A DNA stretch of 56,007 bases from Rhodanobacter sp. FW104-R8 (GTDB lineage Bacteria > Pseudomonadota > Gammaproteobacteria > Xanthomonadales > Rhodanobacteraceae). Location of the stretch: assembly GCF_001617365.1 (NCBI RefSeq), contig NZ_LVJR01000124.1, forward strand, positions 1 to 56,007, written 5' to 3'. Shown here piece after piece: positions 10,191-20,063 of the stretch. Within the stretch, counting starts at the first letter, position 1. Each line of letters begins with the position of its first letter. The translations under genes were made by a program, and so were the position numbers. The notes under the pieces were generated by a model. It did no database searches, had not been told where the DNA came from, and saw only the letters and a program-made list of their open reading frames with translations.

Positions 10191-13103
10191 ATGAATTCAC
10201 ACAATAAGTTGGCGGCACATCATCTCCGTCGAACGGCTTTGGCTGTCGGTCTGGGGCTGAGCCTCGGCATGATCGGCACCGGCGCGCTCGCACAGAATGC
10301 TCAGAGCACCCAGGCACCCGATCAGGGCCAAGCCAAGGAATTATCGACTGTCACGGTGACTGGTTCACGCATCCACAGCGTGGATGTGGAAACCGCTCAG
10401 CCGGTGTTCACCGTGACCCAGGCCGACATCCAGAAGACCGGCCTGGTCAGCGTGGGTGACATCCTGGCGAACCTTACCGTCGCCGGCGCGCAGACCTTCA
10501 GCAAGGCCAGCGTGCTGACCTCCAACCCGGAGCAGGGCGGCCAGTACGTCAACGTGCGCAACCTGGGCGAGCAGCGCACCCTGGTGCTGGTCAACGGCAA
10601 GCGCTGGGCGTCCAGCCTGGCCGGCTTCACCGACATGTCCACGATTCCCGCCGCACTGATCGAGCGCATCGACATCCTGAAGGATGGCGCGTCGTCGATC
10701 TACGGTTCCGACGCCGTCGCGGGCGTCATCAACATCATCCTGAAGGATCATTACACCGGCGCCGAGGCCTCGGCCTACTACGGCCAGAACCAGGCGGGTG
10801 ACGGCACCAAGGACGCCTACTCGTTCACGATGGGCACCAGCAACGAGAAGAGCTCGCTGGTGTTCGGCGCCAACTACACCAAGGAAGGCCCGATCTGGGC
10901 CAGCAAGCGCAAGGACACCAGCTACACGTACGGTCCGAACCATGCCATCGCTGGCCTGAGCGGCACGGGACCGTGGGGCCGCTACCGCCATGTTTCGCCC
11001 ACGGGCGGGGCCACGGGTCCGAACCGGGTCATCAACCACACCGGTTCCTACGATGGCGTGGGCGTCGGCGCGGATTCGCGCAACCCGGCCAACTACCACA
11101 CCTCCGGCACCAACGCTCCCAATGATTTCTTCAACCCAGCCCAGCAGATGAATCTGGCTGGTTCCAACGAGTTGAAGTCGATCTTCACCAACGGCCGTTA
11201 TGACATCAACGAATACGTGACGTTCCGCGCCACCGGCATGTACGCCGAGCGCCAGAACCAGCGCCAGATTGCCGGTTACCCGCTGAACAGCCTGACCCAG
11301 GCGACCAACCCGGTCTACATCAACGGCGGCAGCTACTACAACCCGGAGCCGGGCACGGATCTGTTCTTCTATCGCCGTACCATCGAGCTTCCCCGCGTCA
11401 CCAAGAACAACGTCAAGTCGTACCACTTCGACGCCGGTTTCGAAGGCTCCTTCGAGGTGGGCAGCCGGGTGTGGAACTGGGACGTCGGCACCAACTACAA
11501 CAAGTACGACGTGGTCGAGTACGGCTCGGGCAACCTCAACCTGACCAACCTGAAGCAGGCGCTGGGCCCCTCGTTCCTGAACGGCGATGGTCATGTGCAG
11601 TGCGGCACGGCCGCCAACCCGATCGCGTTCACCCAGTGCGTGCCGTTCGACATCCTGGGCGGCCCCTCGGCCTCCACCCCGCAGGCGCTGGCCTACATCA
11701 ACAGCCTGAGCCAGAGCACGCTGCAGAGTGTCTCCAAGGAATACACCGCCAACATCACCGGCGGTCTGTTCGACCTGCCGGCCGGTGAGGTGGCGTTTGC
11801 AGCCGGTTACGAGCACCGCAAGGTCAGCGGCTACGACCTTCCGGACCAGCTCGCCAGCTCGGGCAAGACCACCGATCTGGCCGCGGGCGCGACGTACGGC
11901 AAGTACACCACCAATGAAGCGTATGTCGAGTTCAACGTTCCGCTGCTGCGGGATCTGCCGGGCGCGAAGCTGCTGTCGGTGGACGTCGCCAGCCGCTACT
12001 CGCATTACAGCAATTTCGGCAGCACTACCAACAACAAGTACAGCTTCCAGTGGAAGCCGATCGACGACTTGATGATGCGTGGCACGTATGCGGAAGGCTT
12101 CCGCGCGCCGACGCTGGACGACGTGTCCGGTGGTGGTTCGCAGACGTTCGACTTCTACACCGACCCGTGCGACACCGTGTTCGGTACAGCCAAGTCAAAC
12201 GCCGGCGTGGCGGCGAAGTGCCAGGCCCAGGGTTTGCCGGCGAATTTCCGCCAGCTCGCCACCACCGGCCTGCCGATCACCGGCCCGAATTCGCAGAGTA
12301 CTTCGGCGTACAACTCCGGCGTGGGCAACGCCAGCCTGACCCCGGAAAAGAGCGTCAGCAAGACCGCCGGTCTCGTCTACAGCCCGCAGTGGGTGCCGGG
12401 CCTGGACGTGAGCGCCGACTGGTACAAGATCAAGATCACCAACGTGATCACCAGCATCAGCGCCAACTACGTGCTGAACCAGTGCTACCTGGCCAATTCG
12501 GCGACCTATTGCGGCCAGTTCGGTCGTGACCCGGGCACCGGCCAAGTGGTTGGTCTGAACCGCGGCAACATCAACCAGGGCATGCTGTCGACCGAGGGCT
12601 GGGACTTCGGCGCGCATTACCGCCTGCCGGACTTTGGCTACGGCAAGTTCACGGTCAACCTCGACGCGAACTACCTGTCGGCGTACGACACCCAGAGCAC
12701 GGCGGACGCCGACGTTGTCGGCTATGCCGGTCAGTGGAGCCTGCCACGCTGGCGCGCCAATGCGGGCGTCGACTGGTCGATGGGCGACTTCGGCGCAAGT
12801 TGGAGCCTGCGCTACTACGGCGCGTTCCGTGACGAGTGCGTGTTCGACGGAGAGTGCAACCAGCCGAACTACGAGGGCAAGAACTGGGGCACCGGTGCCA
12901 ACCGCAAGGGCGCCATCGTGTTCCACGACGTCTCGGCTCGTTACAACACGCCGTGGAATGGCAGCATCCAGGCCGGCGTGAACAACGTGTTCGGCAAGAA
13001 GCGCCCGATCACCTACTCGGTGAGCAACAGCAACGCCGCGTACTACGACCCGGCGCTGGATATCGATCGCTACTTCTTCGTGCGTTATACCCAGAAGTTC
13101 TAA
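10191..13103 (+). CDS. TonB-dependent outer membrane receptor
   Basis: 970 residues. A signal peptide (LRRTALAVGLGLSLGMIGTGALA, cleavage near residue 34) is followed by the plug: STVTVTGSRI, VLVNGKRWAS and IDILKDGASSIYGSDAVAGVINI. The large beta-barrel ends in FFVRYTQKF with the terminal phenylalanine needed for outer-membrane insertion. The VTVTGSRI subgroup is expanded in Xanthomonadales and imports carbohydrates, peptides or other large nutrients; the substrate cannot be read here. The ATG at 10191 has a GGGAG at good distance. A strong terminator follows, so it forms its own unit. Confidence 0.93.
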   Translation: MNSHNKLAAHHLRRTALAVGLGLSLGMIGTGALAQNAQSTQAPDQGQAKELSTVTVTGSRIHSVDVETAQPVFTVTQADIQKTGLVSVGDILANLTVAGAQTFSKASVLTSNPEQGGQYVNVRNLGEQRTLVLVNGKRWASSLAGFTDMSTIPAALIERIDILKDGASSIYGSDAVAGVINIILKDHYTGAEASAYYGQNQAGDGTKDAYSFTMGTSNEKSSLVFGANYTKEGPIWASKRKDTSYTYGPNHAIAGLSGTGPWGRYRHVSPTGGATGPNRVINHTGSYDGVGVGADSRNPANYHTSGTNAPNDFFNPAQQMNLAGSNELKSIFTNGRYDINEYVTFRATGMYAERQNQRQIAGYPLNSLTQATNPVYINGGSYYNPEPGTDLFFYRRTIELPRVTKNNVKSYHFDAGFEGSFEVGSRVWNWDVGTNYNKYDVVEYGSGNLNLTNLKQALGPSFLNGDGHVQCGTAANPIAFTQCVPFDILGGPSASTPQALAYINSLSQSTLQSVSKEYTANITGGLFDLPAGEVAFAAGYEHRKVSGYDLPDQLASSGKTTDLAAGATYGKYTTNEAYVEFNVPLLRDLPGAKLLSVDVASRYSHYSNFGSTTNNKYSFQWKPIDDLMMRGTYAEGFRAPTLDDVSGGGSQTFDFYTDPCDTVFGTAKSNAGVAAKCQAQGLPANFRQLATTGLPITGPNSQSTSAYNSGVGNASLTPEKSVSKTAGLVYSPQWVPGLDVSADWYKIKITNVITSISANYVLNQCYLANSATYCGQFGRDPGTGQVVGLNRGNINQGMLSTEGWDFGAHYRLPDFGYGKFTVNLDANYLSAYDTQSTADADVVGYAGQWSLPRWRANAGVDWSMGDFGASWSLRYYGAFRDECVFDGECNQPNYEGKNWGTGANRKGAIVFHDVSARYNTPWNGSIQAGVNNVFGKKRPITYSVSNSNAAYYDPALDIDRYFFVRYTQKF

Positions 13104-13129
13104 GCGTCAGCTGACCTTCTGCTGAAACG

Positions 13130-13162
13130 GGCCGGGATCCTCGAAGGATCCCGGCCTTTTTT
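13130..13162 (+). terminator. Intrinsic terminator after the first TonB receptor
   Basis: A 12-bp perfect stem (GGCCGGGATCCT, 13130-13141, with its complement at 13145-13156), a CGA loop and six Ts (13157-13162), 27 bases after the receptor stop. Confidence 0.93.
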
Positions 13163-13964
13163 GTGGAGTTGGACGGGCTCATCAGCTGGAAGCAAGTGGC
13201 CATGGGTGTTCTCTCGAAGCTTCCGCGTTTTTCCGGCTTGCTCGGAGTGTCGTGAAGGCTGGGGATGTCATGGTGCGCCGGATGGCAGGAGTCCATCCGT
13301 CGGGCGGAAAGAATGCTCGCAATTGCCGCGGTGCTACCAAGTCTCCGTCATGCGGCATACGCCGTGGAGACGATAAGGACGCGGCGGTTCAGAGCACGGT
13401 GCGGAAGGTGTCATTGGGCCGCTTGGCATGGGCGTTCTGTGCTGGCTTGTCCAGATGGATACGTAACATCCGATGCACCGCTGTTCGGCCCGATGTCACG
13501 AGGTCGCACTGATGGGCTTCGGCCCGCTGTCCGGGCGCAGGCGCGGAGGGCGCCAATGCAGATCCCCCGATGCGTGCCCGGGCCGGACGACATGTGACGG
13601 AGGCGGGCCCGTACCGATTCCCTGGCAATGGCTGTTTCTTTCAGCAAGGGCACATGCGACCCCGGCTCGCAAGAAATTACATAAAAGCAAGTTGTAGGCG
13701 TAATAACTTGTTGACAATCTGCCGTGAGCGAAGGTAGCGTCCTTAGCTTGGCGGCATCGTCACGTCTGTATTTGATGCTTCGATGCGAGTCGCAGTGAGG
13801 CTTCGGGGGATGTCTTGGAAACTTTCGAGCCATCTCCTTTGGAAAGTCAGGCTGGCAAGTTTTTGCGATACCGCATCGCAGTAATCCATCGGCAGCCGGC
13901 CTTTCGCTAGCGTCACCGCCTTTTGGCAGTCCGTTCTTGGGAAAGTTATGGGGAGATCATTCAA
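13163..13964 (+). other. Long non-coding gap before the second TonB receptor
   Basis: About 800 bases with no ORF that looks like a real protein; ORFs on either strand lack family features and sensible composition. A TTGACA at 13711-13716 with a weak -10 (TAGCGT, 13735-13740) could start the receptor mRNA, leaving a leader of more than 200 bases. AT content rises towards 13670-13720. I see no recognised riboswitch, but a long leader or a small RNA could be encoded here. Confidence 0.4.
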
Positions 13965-16900
13965 ATGAAATTTCGTAACACGAGTCGCAATATCCAATTG
14001 CGTCGTTCGGCTCTGGCAGTCGGCATGGCGTTGAGCCTTGTAGGGGGGGCGGCCTTTGCGCAATCGCGCTCTGCAGGTTCGATTTTCGGTGAGGCTGCTG
14101 CCGGCAGCCAGATCACCATCATCAGTTCCGATACCGGCTTGACCCGTATCATCGCCACAGACTCGAAGGGCCGTTATCGCGCCAACGAGCTGCCGATCGG
14201 CAACTACACCGTCAAGGCAATGAAGGATGGAGAGACGGTAGGCACCCGAGACAACGTCAGGGTGAGCATCGGCGGCACGGCAGTCAATTTCGTTGCTGCC
14301 AATGCGCAGGATCTGGGCGCGGTGACCGTGACAGCGTCGGCCTTGCCGTCGATCGACGTCAGTCGCGTCGATACCAGCACGGATCTTACGGCGACGATCA
14401 TGGACAACGTCCCGGTGGCACGTGATATCACTCAGGCCGCGGTGCTTGCGCCCAGTGTCATCCCGGCCGACTCGCGTTACGGCAATTCGGTGTCGTTCGG
14501 TGGCTCGGCGGCTTCCGAGAACGCCTACTTCATCAATGGCTATCCGGTCACCAATGCACTGACCAACATCGGTTCCACCACGCTGCCATTTGATGCCATC
14601 GATGCAATGCAGGTGATTACCGGCGGGTACAGCGCGCGCTACGGACGATCCACCGGTGGCGTAATCAACGTTTCCACCAAATCCGGCAGCAATCAGTGGA
14701 AGTTCGGCGCCCTGACGACATGGACGCCGGAGAGCCTGCGTTCGACCCGCAAGAACATCTACTACCAGGCGGACACGGGTGCACAGAACGCCGGCAAAAA
14801 GTACTACAACCGCAGCAACTTCGTTTCCAATCCCTTTACATACGGCGTTTACGCCAGCGGCCCGCTGATCGAGGACCGCCTGTTCATCTATGCCTCCGGC
14901 GAGTGGGACAAGGACAACTACGCCTACAACCAGGCGGTCGGTAACGCCGCGCGGACTGCTTACATTACCGATGAGATCAAGAAGCCGCGCTGGCTGACCA
15001 AGGTCGACTGGAATATCAACGACAGCAACCTGATCGAAGTCACCGCGCTGTCCGACAAGACAGGCACCACCCGCAGCCGCTATGCATACAGCTTTGCCGA
15101 CGGCACTCATGGCGGTACCAAGAATGGCGGGTATCGCTACAAGGATGGTGGCGAAACATACATCGGCAAATACACCGGCTACCTCACCGACAGCCTGACC
15201 CTGAGTGCCCTGTACGGCAAGCAGACCACGCAGCACTTCTCGGCGCCATACGGTTACGATCCATCCAAGGTGAACATCAACGACACCCGTCCGATCACCA
15301 ACAAGGTCACGGGCTTGCAGCCCTATACCACCTTGGCCGATCCGAAGGCCTATGACAAGACGGATGGCTACCGCATCGACTTGGACTGGAAGCTGGGTGA
15401 TCACGACATCAGCTTCGGCTATGACGTGTCGAATTCGGAATCTGAAGCTGGCACGGTGATGTCGGGTCCGCGTTATGCCTGGTTCTATGCGCGTACCGGT
15501 GCCCTGGGTGACATTCCTTCCAGCGGCGGCCTCACCACTGCGCCCAACAGCGATTACGTCTACAAGTACATCTTCGAGAATGGCGGTACGTTCAAGGTCG
15601 AGCAGAAGGCGTACTACGTCGAGGATCGCTGGCAAGTGACCGACCGCTGGCTGGTATCGCTCGGCTTGCGCAACGACGGCTTTGACAATTACAACTCCGA
15701 TGGCATCAAGTATGTCAGTCAGAAGAACCAGTGGGCTCCCCGTGTCGGTTTCAGCTGGGATGTCAACGGTGACTCGAGCCTGAAGATCTACGGCAATGCC
15801 GGCCGTTACTTCCTGGCGATGCCGCTGAACGTTGCGGTACGTGGTGCATCTGGTTCGACTTACACCACTGAGTTCTTCAGCTTCACCGGTATCGACCCGA
15901 CCACGGGCGTCCCGACCGGTCTGACGGCGCTCGGCCGTGGCCCGTATTCGTCCAACAACGAGTATGGCCAGGCTCCCGATCCGCGCACCGTGGCTGCCAA
16001 GAACCTGAAGTCGCACTACCAGGACGAGTACATCCTGGGCATGCAGCAAGCCATTGGTCCGAAATGGAGCTGGGGTGCACGTCTGCAGTACCGCGACCTG
16101 AAGTCGGCCATCGACGACCAGTGCGACAACCGCCCGATGCTGAAGTACATGGCGGAGCACAACATCGCCGTCGATCCCGCTTACAGCTACTCGCCGGACT
16201 GCCGTCTGTTCAACCCGGGCGCCAACAACGTGATGCTGCTCGACCTGCCGGATGCGGCCGGTTCACCCGAATTGGTTGCCGTGCCCTACAGCAAGGAAGA
16301 CATGGGCATGTACATGAAGCGCAAGTACATCGGCCTGGACCTGTTCCTGGAGCATCCGTTTGCCGACAACTGGTTCGGTCGCTTGGACTACACCCTTTCG
16401 CATAGCTATGGCAATGATGAAGGCCAGTTGGATTCCGACATCGGCCAAGGCGATGTGTCGCAGACCGTGCTGTTCGATCACAAGGAGCTGATGGCTTACG
16501 GCGGTGGCAACTTGCCCAACGATCGCCGGCATGTGCTGAAGGCCTACGGTTACTACCAGCTTACCCCCGAATGGCAAGTGGGTGGCACCCTGGTTGCGCA
16601 GACCGGGCGTCCGAAGAGCTGCCTGGGTTATCTTCCGCAGGACGCGGCGGAATACAGCACGTTCTGGGCGGATAACCTCGACTATGGCCGTTATTATCAC
16701 TACTGTGGCGGCAAGCCGGTGCCACGCGGGAGTCTGGGGCGCCTTCCGACCGATGTTCAGTTGAGCCTGAATGTTGCCTACATCCCGCGTTGGGCGAATG
16801 GCAACCTGAAGCTGAAGCTTGATGTGTTCAACGTGCTCAACCGTCAGGTGGCACAGAACGTCGAAGAACGCGGCGAGCTTGGTGGCATTCGTGCTGTGGC

Positions 16901-16979
16901 AGACAGCCGCTTCCGTGTCATCAGCTACGACGCACCGCGTTCGGTGCGCTTCACCGCACGGTACGACTTCTCGCTGTAA
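13965..16979 (+). CDS. TonB-dependent receptor with carboxypeptidase-regulatory-like N-terminal domain
   Basis: 1004 residues. After the signal peptide (SALAVGMALSLVGGAAFA, cleaved near residue 32) a short CarboxypepD_reg-like beta domain (about 36-105: SIFGEAAAGSQITIISSDTGLTR..KGRYRANELPIGNYTVKA) precedes the plug (ENAYFINGYPVTNAL, YGRSTGGVINVSTKSG) and barrel, ending in YDFSL. This OmpA-related/Oar-like architecture is common in Xanthomonadales. It is a different subfamily from the upstream receptor. The start is fixed by GGGGAG before ATG 13965. Ligand unknown. Two hairpins follow the stop. Confidence 0.92.
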   Translation: MKFRNTSRNIQLRRSALAVGMALSLVGGAAFAQSRSAGSIFGEAAAGSQITIISSDTGLTRIIATDSKGRYRANELPIGNYTVKAMKDGETVGTRDNVRVSIGGTAVNFVAANAQDLGAVTVTASALPSIDVSRVDTSTDLTATIMDNVPVARDITQAAVLAPSVIPADSRYGNSVSFGGSAASENAYFINGYPVTNALTNIGSTTLPFDAIDAMQVITGGYSARYGRSTGGVINVSTKSGSNQWKFGALTTWTPESLRSTRKNIYYQADTGAQNAGKKYYNRSNFVSNPFTYGVYASGPLIEDRLFIYASGEWDKDNYAYNQAVGNAARTAYITDEIKKPRWLTKVDWNINDSNLIEVTALSDKTGTTRSRYAYSFADGTHGGTKNGGYRYKDGGETYIGKYTGYLTDSLTLSALYGKQTTQHFSAPYGYDPSKVNINDTRPITNKVTGLQPYTTLADPKAYDKTDGYRIDLDWKLGDHDISFGYDVSNSESEAGTVMSGPRYAWFYARTGALGDIPSSGGLTTAPNSDYVYKYIFENGGTFKVEQKAYYVEDRWQVTDRWLVSLGLRNDGFDNYNSDGIKYVSQKNQWAPRVGFSWDVNGDSSLKIYGNAGRYFLAMPLNVAVRGASGSTYTTEFFSFTGIDPTTGVPTGLTALGRGPYSSNNEYGQAPDPRTVAAKNLKSHYQDEYILGMQQAIGPKWSWGARLQYRDLKSAIDDQCDNRPMLKYMAEHNIAVDPAYSYSPDCRLFNPGANNVMLLDLPDAAGSPELVAVPYSKEDMGMYMKRKYIGLDLFLEHPFADNWFGRLDYTLSHSYGNDEGQLDSDIGQGDVSQTVLFDHKELMAYGGGNLPNDRRHVLKAYGYYQLTPEWQVGGTLVAQTGRPKSCLGYLPQDAAEYSTFWADNLDYGRYYHYCGGKPVPRGSLGRLPTDVQLSLNVAYIPRWANGNLKLKLDVFNVLNRQVAQNVEERGELGGIRAVADSRFRVISYDAPRSVRFTARYDFSL

Positions 16980-16987
16980 GCAACAAA

Positions 16988-17058
16988 CTGCCGGGCCGGT
17001 AACGGTCCGGCAGTCCGCTCTTGAACCCAACCGCTGGCGGCAACGTCGGCGGTTTTTT
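16988..17058 (+). terminator. Double hairpin terminator after the second receptor
   Basis: The first hairpin (16988-17013) pairs CTGCCGG with CCGGCAG around a GTAA-centred tip but has no T-run. The second (17031-17052, CCGCTGGCG with CGTCGGCGG, two wobble pairs, GCAA loop) is followed by six Ts at 17053-17058 and is the likely terminator. Confidence 0.8.
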
Positions 17059-17167
17059 CATGTGTGTCGATGATTCGTGCTATCGCGACTCATCGCCTGC
17101 GGCAATAATCGAAGTGGCGCCGTGGCCAAGGGGGCCGCGGCGGAGACCACTTGCACAAGGCCATCGC

Positions 17168-19042
17168 ATGAGCCAATTCGCATTGCTGGGCAAGCGGCGT
17201 TTCGCGCCGTTCTTCTGGACCCAGGCGCTGGGGGCGTTCAATGACAACGCGTTCCGCAATGCGCTGGTGATGCTGGTGGCGTTCCAGATGGGGCTGGGCG
17301 ACCGCACGGTGTCGCTTTACACCAACCTGGCGCCGGCGCTGTTCATCATTCCATTCTTCCTGTTCTCCGCCACCGCCGGGCAGCTGGCCGAGAAGTACGA
17401 GAAGAGCCGGATCATCCGCTGGGTGAAGCTGTTTGAGATCGCCGCGATGGCGCTGGCCGCGTACGGCTTCCACACGCACCACACCACGCTACTGCTGGTG
17501 GTGCTGTTCATGATGGGCATGCACTCGGCCACGTTCGGACCGATCAAGTACGCGATTCTGCCGCAGGCGCTGAAACCGGAGGAGCTGGTCGGCGGCAACG
17601 GCCTGGTGGAGATGGGCACGCAGCTGGCGATGCTGGTAGGCATGATCGCCGGCAACTCGCTGATGCTGGTGGCCGGGGTGGGGCCGCTGCTGGCGTCCGG
17701 CGCCACCATCGCGGTGGCGGTGGCTGGTTACCTGGCCTGCCGCGCGATTCCCCTCGCGCCGGCGACGGCACCCGACCTGAAGTTCAACTGGAACCCGTTC
17801 AGCGAGACTGCGCGGGTGCTGGCGATCACCCGCGCCGATCGTGCGGTGTTCAACGCGGTGCTGGGCATCTCGTGGTTCTGGTTCTTCGGCACCGTGCTGA
17901 TCGCGCAGCTGCCGATCTACACGCGCGAGACGCTGGGTGGCGACGGCTCGGTGAACACGCTGGTGCTGACCCTGTTCTCGATCGGCACCGGCATCGGCGC
18001 GCTGCTGTGCGAGCGGATGTCAGGGCGGCGGGTGGAGATCGGCCTGGTGCCGCTGGGGGCGTTCGGGCTGACCGCGTTCGGGGTGGACCTGTACTTCGCG
18101 CGGCACGGCATGGCGACAGTGCGCGGGCTGGACTGGCTGGCCTTCCTGCACGGCGCGGGCAGCTGGCGCGTGGTGCTCGACCTCACCCTGATCGGCATGT
18201 TCGCCGGCTTCTACGTGGTGCCGCTGTTCGCGTTCGTGCAGGCGCGCGCGCCGCGCGAGCAACTGTCGCGGATCATCGCCGGCAACAACATCCTCAACGC
18301 GCTGCTGATCGTGCTGGCCGCCGGCTTCGGCCTGGGCCTGGGCGCGCTGGGGCTGGATGCGCCGCAGATCTTCCTCGCCGCAGCACTGCTCAACGTGCTG
18401 GTGGCCTGGTACATCTTCACCCTGGTGCCCGAGTTCCTGATGCGCTTCGTCACCTGGGTGCTGGTGAACACGCTGTACCGGGTGCGCGCCGACGGCGCCC
18501 AGCACATTCCGGAAGAGGGTCCGGTGCTGCTGGTGTGCAACCACGTCAGCTTCATGGACCCGCTGCTGCTGATGGCGAACCTGCGCCGGCCGGTGCGCTT
18601 CGTGATGTATTACCGGATCTTCCGTATCCCGCTGCTGAGCTTCGTGTTCCGCACCGCCAGGGCGATCCCGATCGCCGGGCACAAGGAAGATCCCGCAGTG
18701 CTGGAGCAGGCCTACGACGCAATCGACGCGGCACTGGCCGCGGGCGAGGTGGTGTGCGTATTCCCCGAAGGCGGGCTCAGTGCCGACGGCGAGATCGCGC
18801 CGTTCCGGCCCGGCGTGGAGGAGATCCTGGCGCGGCGGCCGGTGCCGGTGGTGCCGATGGCGCTGCGTGGCCTGTGGGGCAGCGTGTGGAGCCGGCGCGA
18901 CTCGATGTTGCATCGTGCACGCCTGCCGCGACGGTTCCGTGCGCGGGTGGAGATGGTGGTAGCTGCGCCGCAGGCGCCCGCGCAGGTCAGCGCGGCGGCG
19001 CTGGAAGCGCGGGTGCGCGAGCTGCGCGGCGACCTGGCCTGA
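17168..19042 (+). CDS. MFS transporter fused to 1-acylglycerol-phosphate-type acyltransferase (LplT-PlsC-like)
   Basis: 624 residues. The first 410 or so form an MFS transporter with multiple membrane helices (FFWTQALGAFNDNAFRNALVMLVAF start, as in lysophospholipid transporter LplT). The last 200 form a PlsC-type acyltransferase with the catalytic H-x4-D motif in CNHVSFMDPLL and the FPEGGLSADG substrate motif. Related proteins flip and re-acylate lysophospholipids; many carry a third acyl-ACP synthetase domain, absent here and not found in the next gene. The ATG at 17168 fits LplT-like starts. Role in membrane phospholipid repair is inference from the fusion. Confidence 0.88.
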   Translation: MSQFALLGKRRFAPFFWTQALGAFNDNAFRNALVMLVAFQMGLGDRTVSLYTNLAPALFIIPFFLFSATAGQLAEKYEKSRIIRWVKLFEIAAMALAAYGFHTHHTTLLLVVLFMMGMHSATFGPIKYAILPQALKPEELVGGNGLVEMGTQLAMLVGMIAGNSLMLVAGVGPLLASGATIAVAVAGYLACRAIPLAPATAPDLKFNWNPFSETARVLAITRADRAVFNAVLGISWFWFFGTVLIAQLPIYTRETLGGDGSVNTLVLTLFSIGTGIGALLCERMSGRRVEIGLVPLGAFGLTAFGVDLYFARHGMATVRGLDWLAFLHGAGSWRVVLDLTLIGMFAGFYVVPLFAFVQARAPREQLSRIIAGNNILNALLIVLAAGFGLGLGALGLDAPQIFLAAALLNVLVAWYIFTLVPEFLMRFVTWVLVNTLYRVRADGAQHIPEEGPVLLVCNHVSFMDPLLLMANLRRPVRFVMYYRIFRIPLLSFVFRTARAIPIAGHKEDPAVLEQAYDAIDAALAAGEVVCVFPEGGLSADGEIAPFRPGVEEILARRPVPVVPMALRGLWGSVWSRRDSMLHRARLPRRFRARVEMVVAAPQAPAQVSAAALEARVRELRGDLA

Positions 19043-19048
19043 GCGGGC

Positions 19049-19918
19049 TCAGCCGATCCAGCCGCCAATCACCACCAGTGCCACCACGCTGAGCCAGGCC
19101 AGCAGGGCGCGCAGCAGGGCGCCGCGCAGGCGCCGCAGTTCGGCCAGCGGGTCGCTGTGTTCCTCGGCGTAGCCGTCGCCGGCCTCGATGTCGATCAGCA
19201 CGTCGGCCTGCGCCGCGGCGCCCAGGAAACCCGGGCCGGCCGCGTACCAGCTGGTCGGTGCAGCCTGGCTGTGCCAGCGTCGCCAGGCGCCGATCACCGC
19301 CTCCCAGTGGCCGACCACGGCCAGGGTGAAGGTCAGCAGCTGCGCCGGCAGCCAGTCCAGCGCGTTGGCCACGTAGCCGGCGGCACGGCGGGTGTCCGGG
19401 TCGAGTCGCAGTGCGTCGTCGCGGCCCAGCGTCTGCGCCAGCCGGTACAGCAGCGCGCCAGCCGGGCCGAGCAGGAAGAACCACAGCAGCACGGCGAAGC
19501 GCCGGCGCAACGCGGCATAGGCGATCGCCTCACCCAATGCCGGTGCGTTCCAGGGGATCGGCTGGCCGTCGTCGGCCAGCGCCTGCGCCGCGGCCTCGCG
19601 GCTGGCGTCGTCCGGTGCGTCCAGGATCGCTTCCAGGTCGGCCTCGAATTCGCGCGGACCGAAGCAGTACAACAGCACCACCAGTGCGAACAGCAGCGGC
19701 AGCAATGCGCCCAGCGGCGAGTGCCCGAGCAGCCACTCCAGCAGCACGCACAGGACCAGCGGCAGCAGCAGGACCAGCGCCACGCGACCGCCGCCGCTGG
19801 TGTCCGCCCATTGCGCCACCCAGCGGCGGAACAAGCCGTCACCGCGCCAGCGTGCCAGGTGCGGCATGACGTGCAGCAGGCCGAGGGCGACGAGGGCAAC
19901 TAGCAGACGGATAGCCAT
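19049..19918 (-). CDS. ampE: AmpE-like inner membrane signalling protein
   Basis: 289 residues with four or more membrane helices and the AmpE/CobD-like layout: an N-terminal hydrophobic region (LVALVALGLLHVMPHLAR), FGPREFEADLEA, an acidic linker, a central RRRFAVLLWFFLLGPAGALLYRL segment and a C-terminal helix. AmpE is linked to beta-lactamase induction and cell-wall turnover sensing. There is no ampD next to it in this window. It lies at the end of the minus-strand group, 145 bases after nudC. Confidence 0.82.
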   Translation of the reverse strand: MAIRLLVALVALGLLHVMPHLARWRGDGLFRRWVAQWADTSGGGRVALVLLLPLVLCVLLEWLLGHSPLGALLPLLFALVVLLYCFGPREFEADLEAILDAPDDASREAAAQALADDGQPIPWNAPALGEAIAYAALRRRFAVLLWFFLLGPAGALLYRLAQTLGRDDALRLDPDTRRAAGYVANALDWLPAQLLTFTLAVVGHWEAVIGAWRRWHSQAAPTSWYAAGPGFLGAAAQADVLIDIEAGDGYAEEHSDPLAELRRLRGALLRALLAWLSVVALVVIGGWIG

Positions 19919-20063
19919 GGCGGGACGGGCTCGCGGACGGTGGCTGCCATTGTAAGCGACGGATCGCCGCCGGCAGCACGCGAAGGCGTCAATCGCCGAT
20001 GGGCTGCGTTCGCCGGCGTGGGGCCGCCATGTTCGCCGTGCGCACGAACATCCGGCGGATCAG

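Noticed and set aside
13411-13833. 140-codon minus-strand ORF in the gap between the TonB receptors
   Set aside because: No ribosome binding site, no recognisable family, and composition typical of chance frames; it also overlaps the receptor promoter region.
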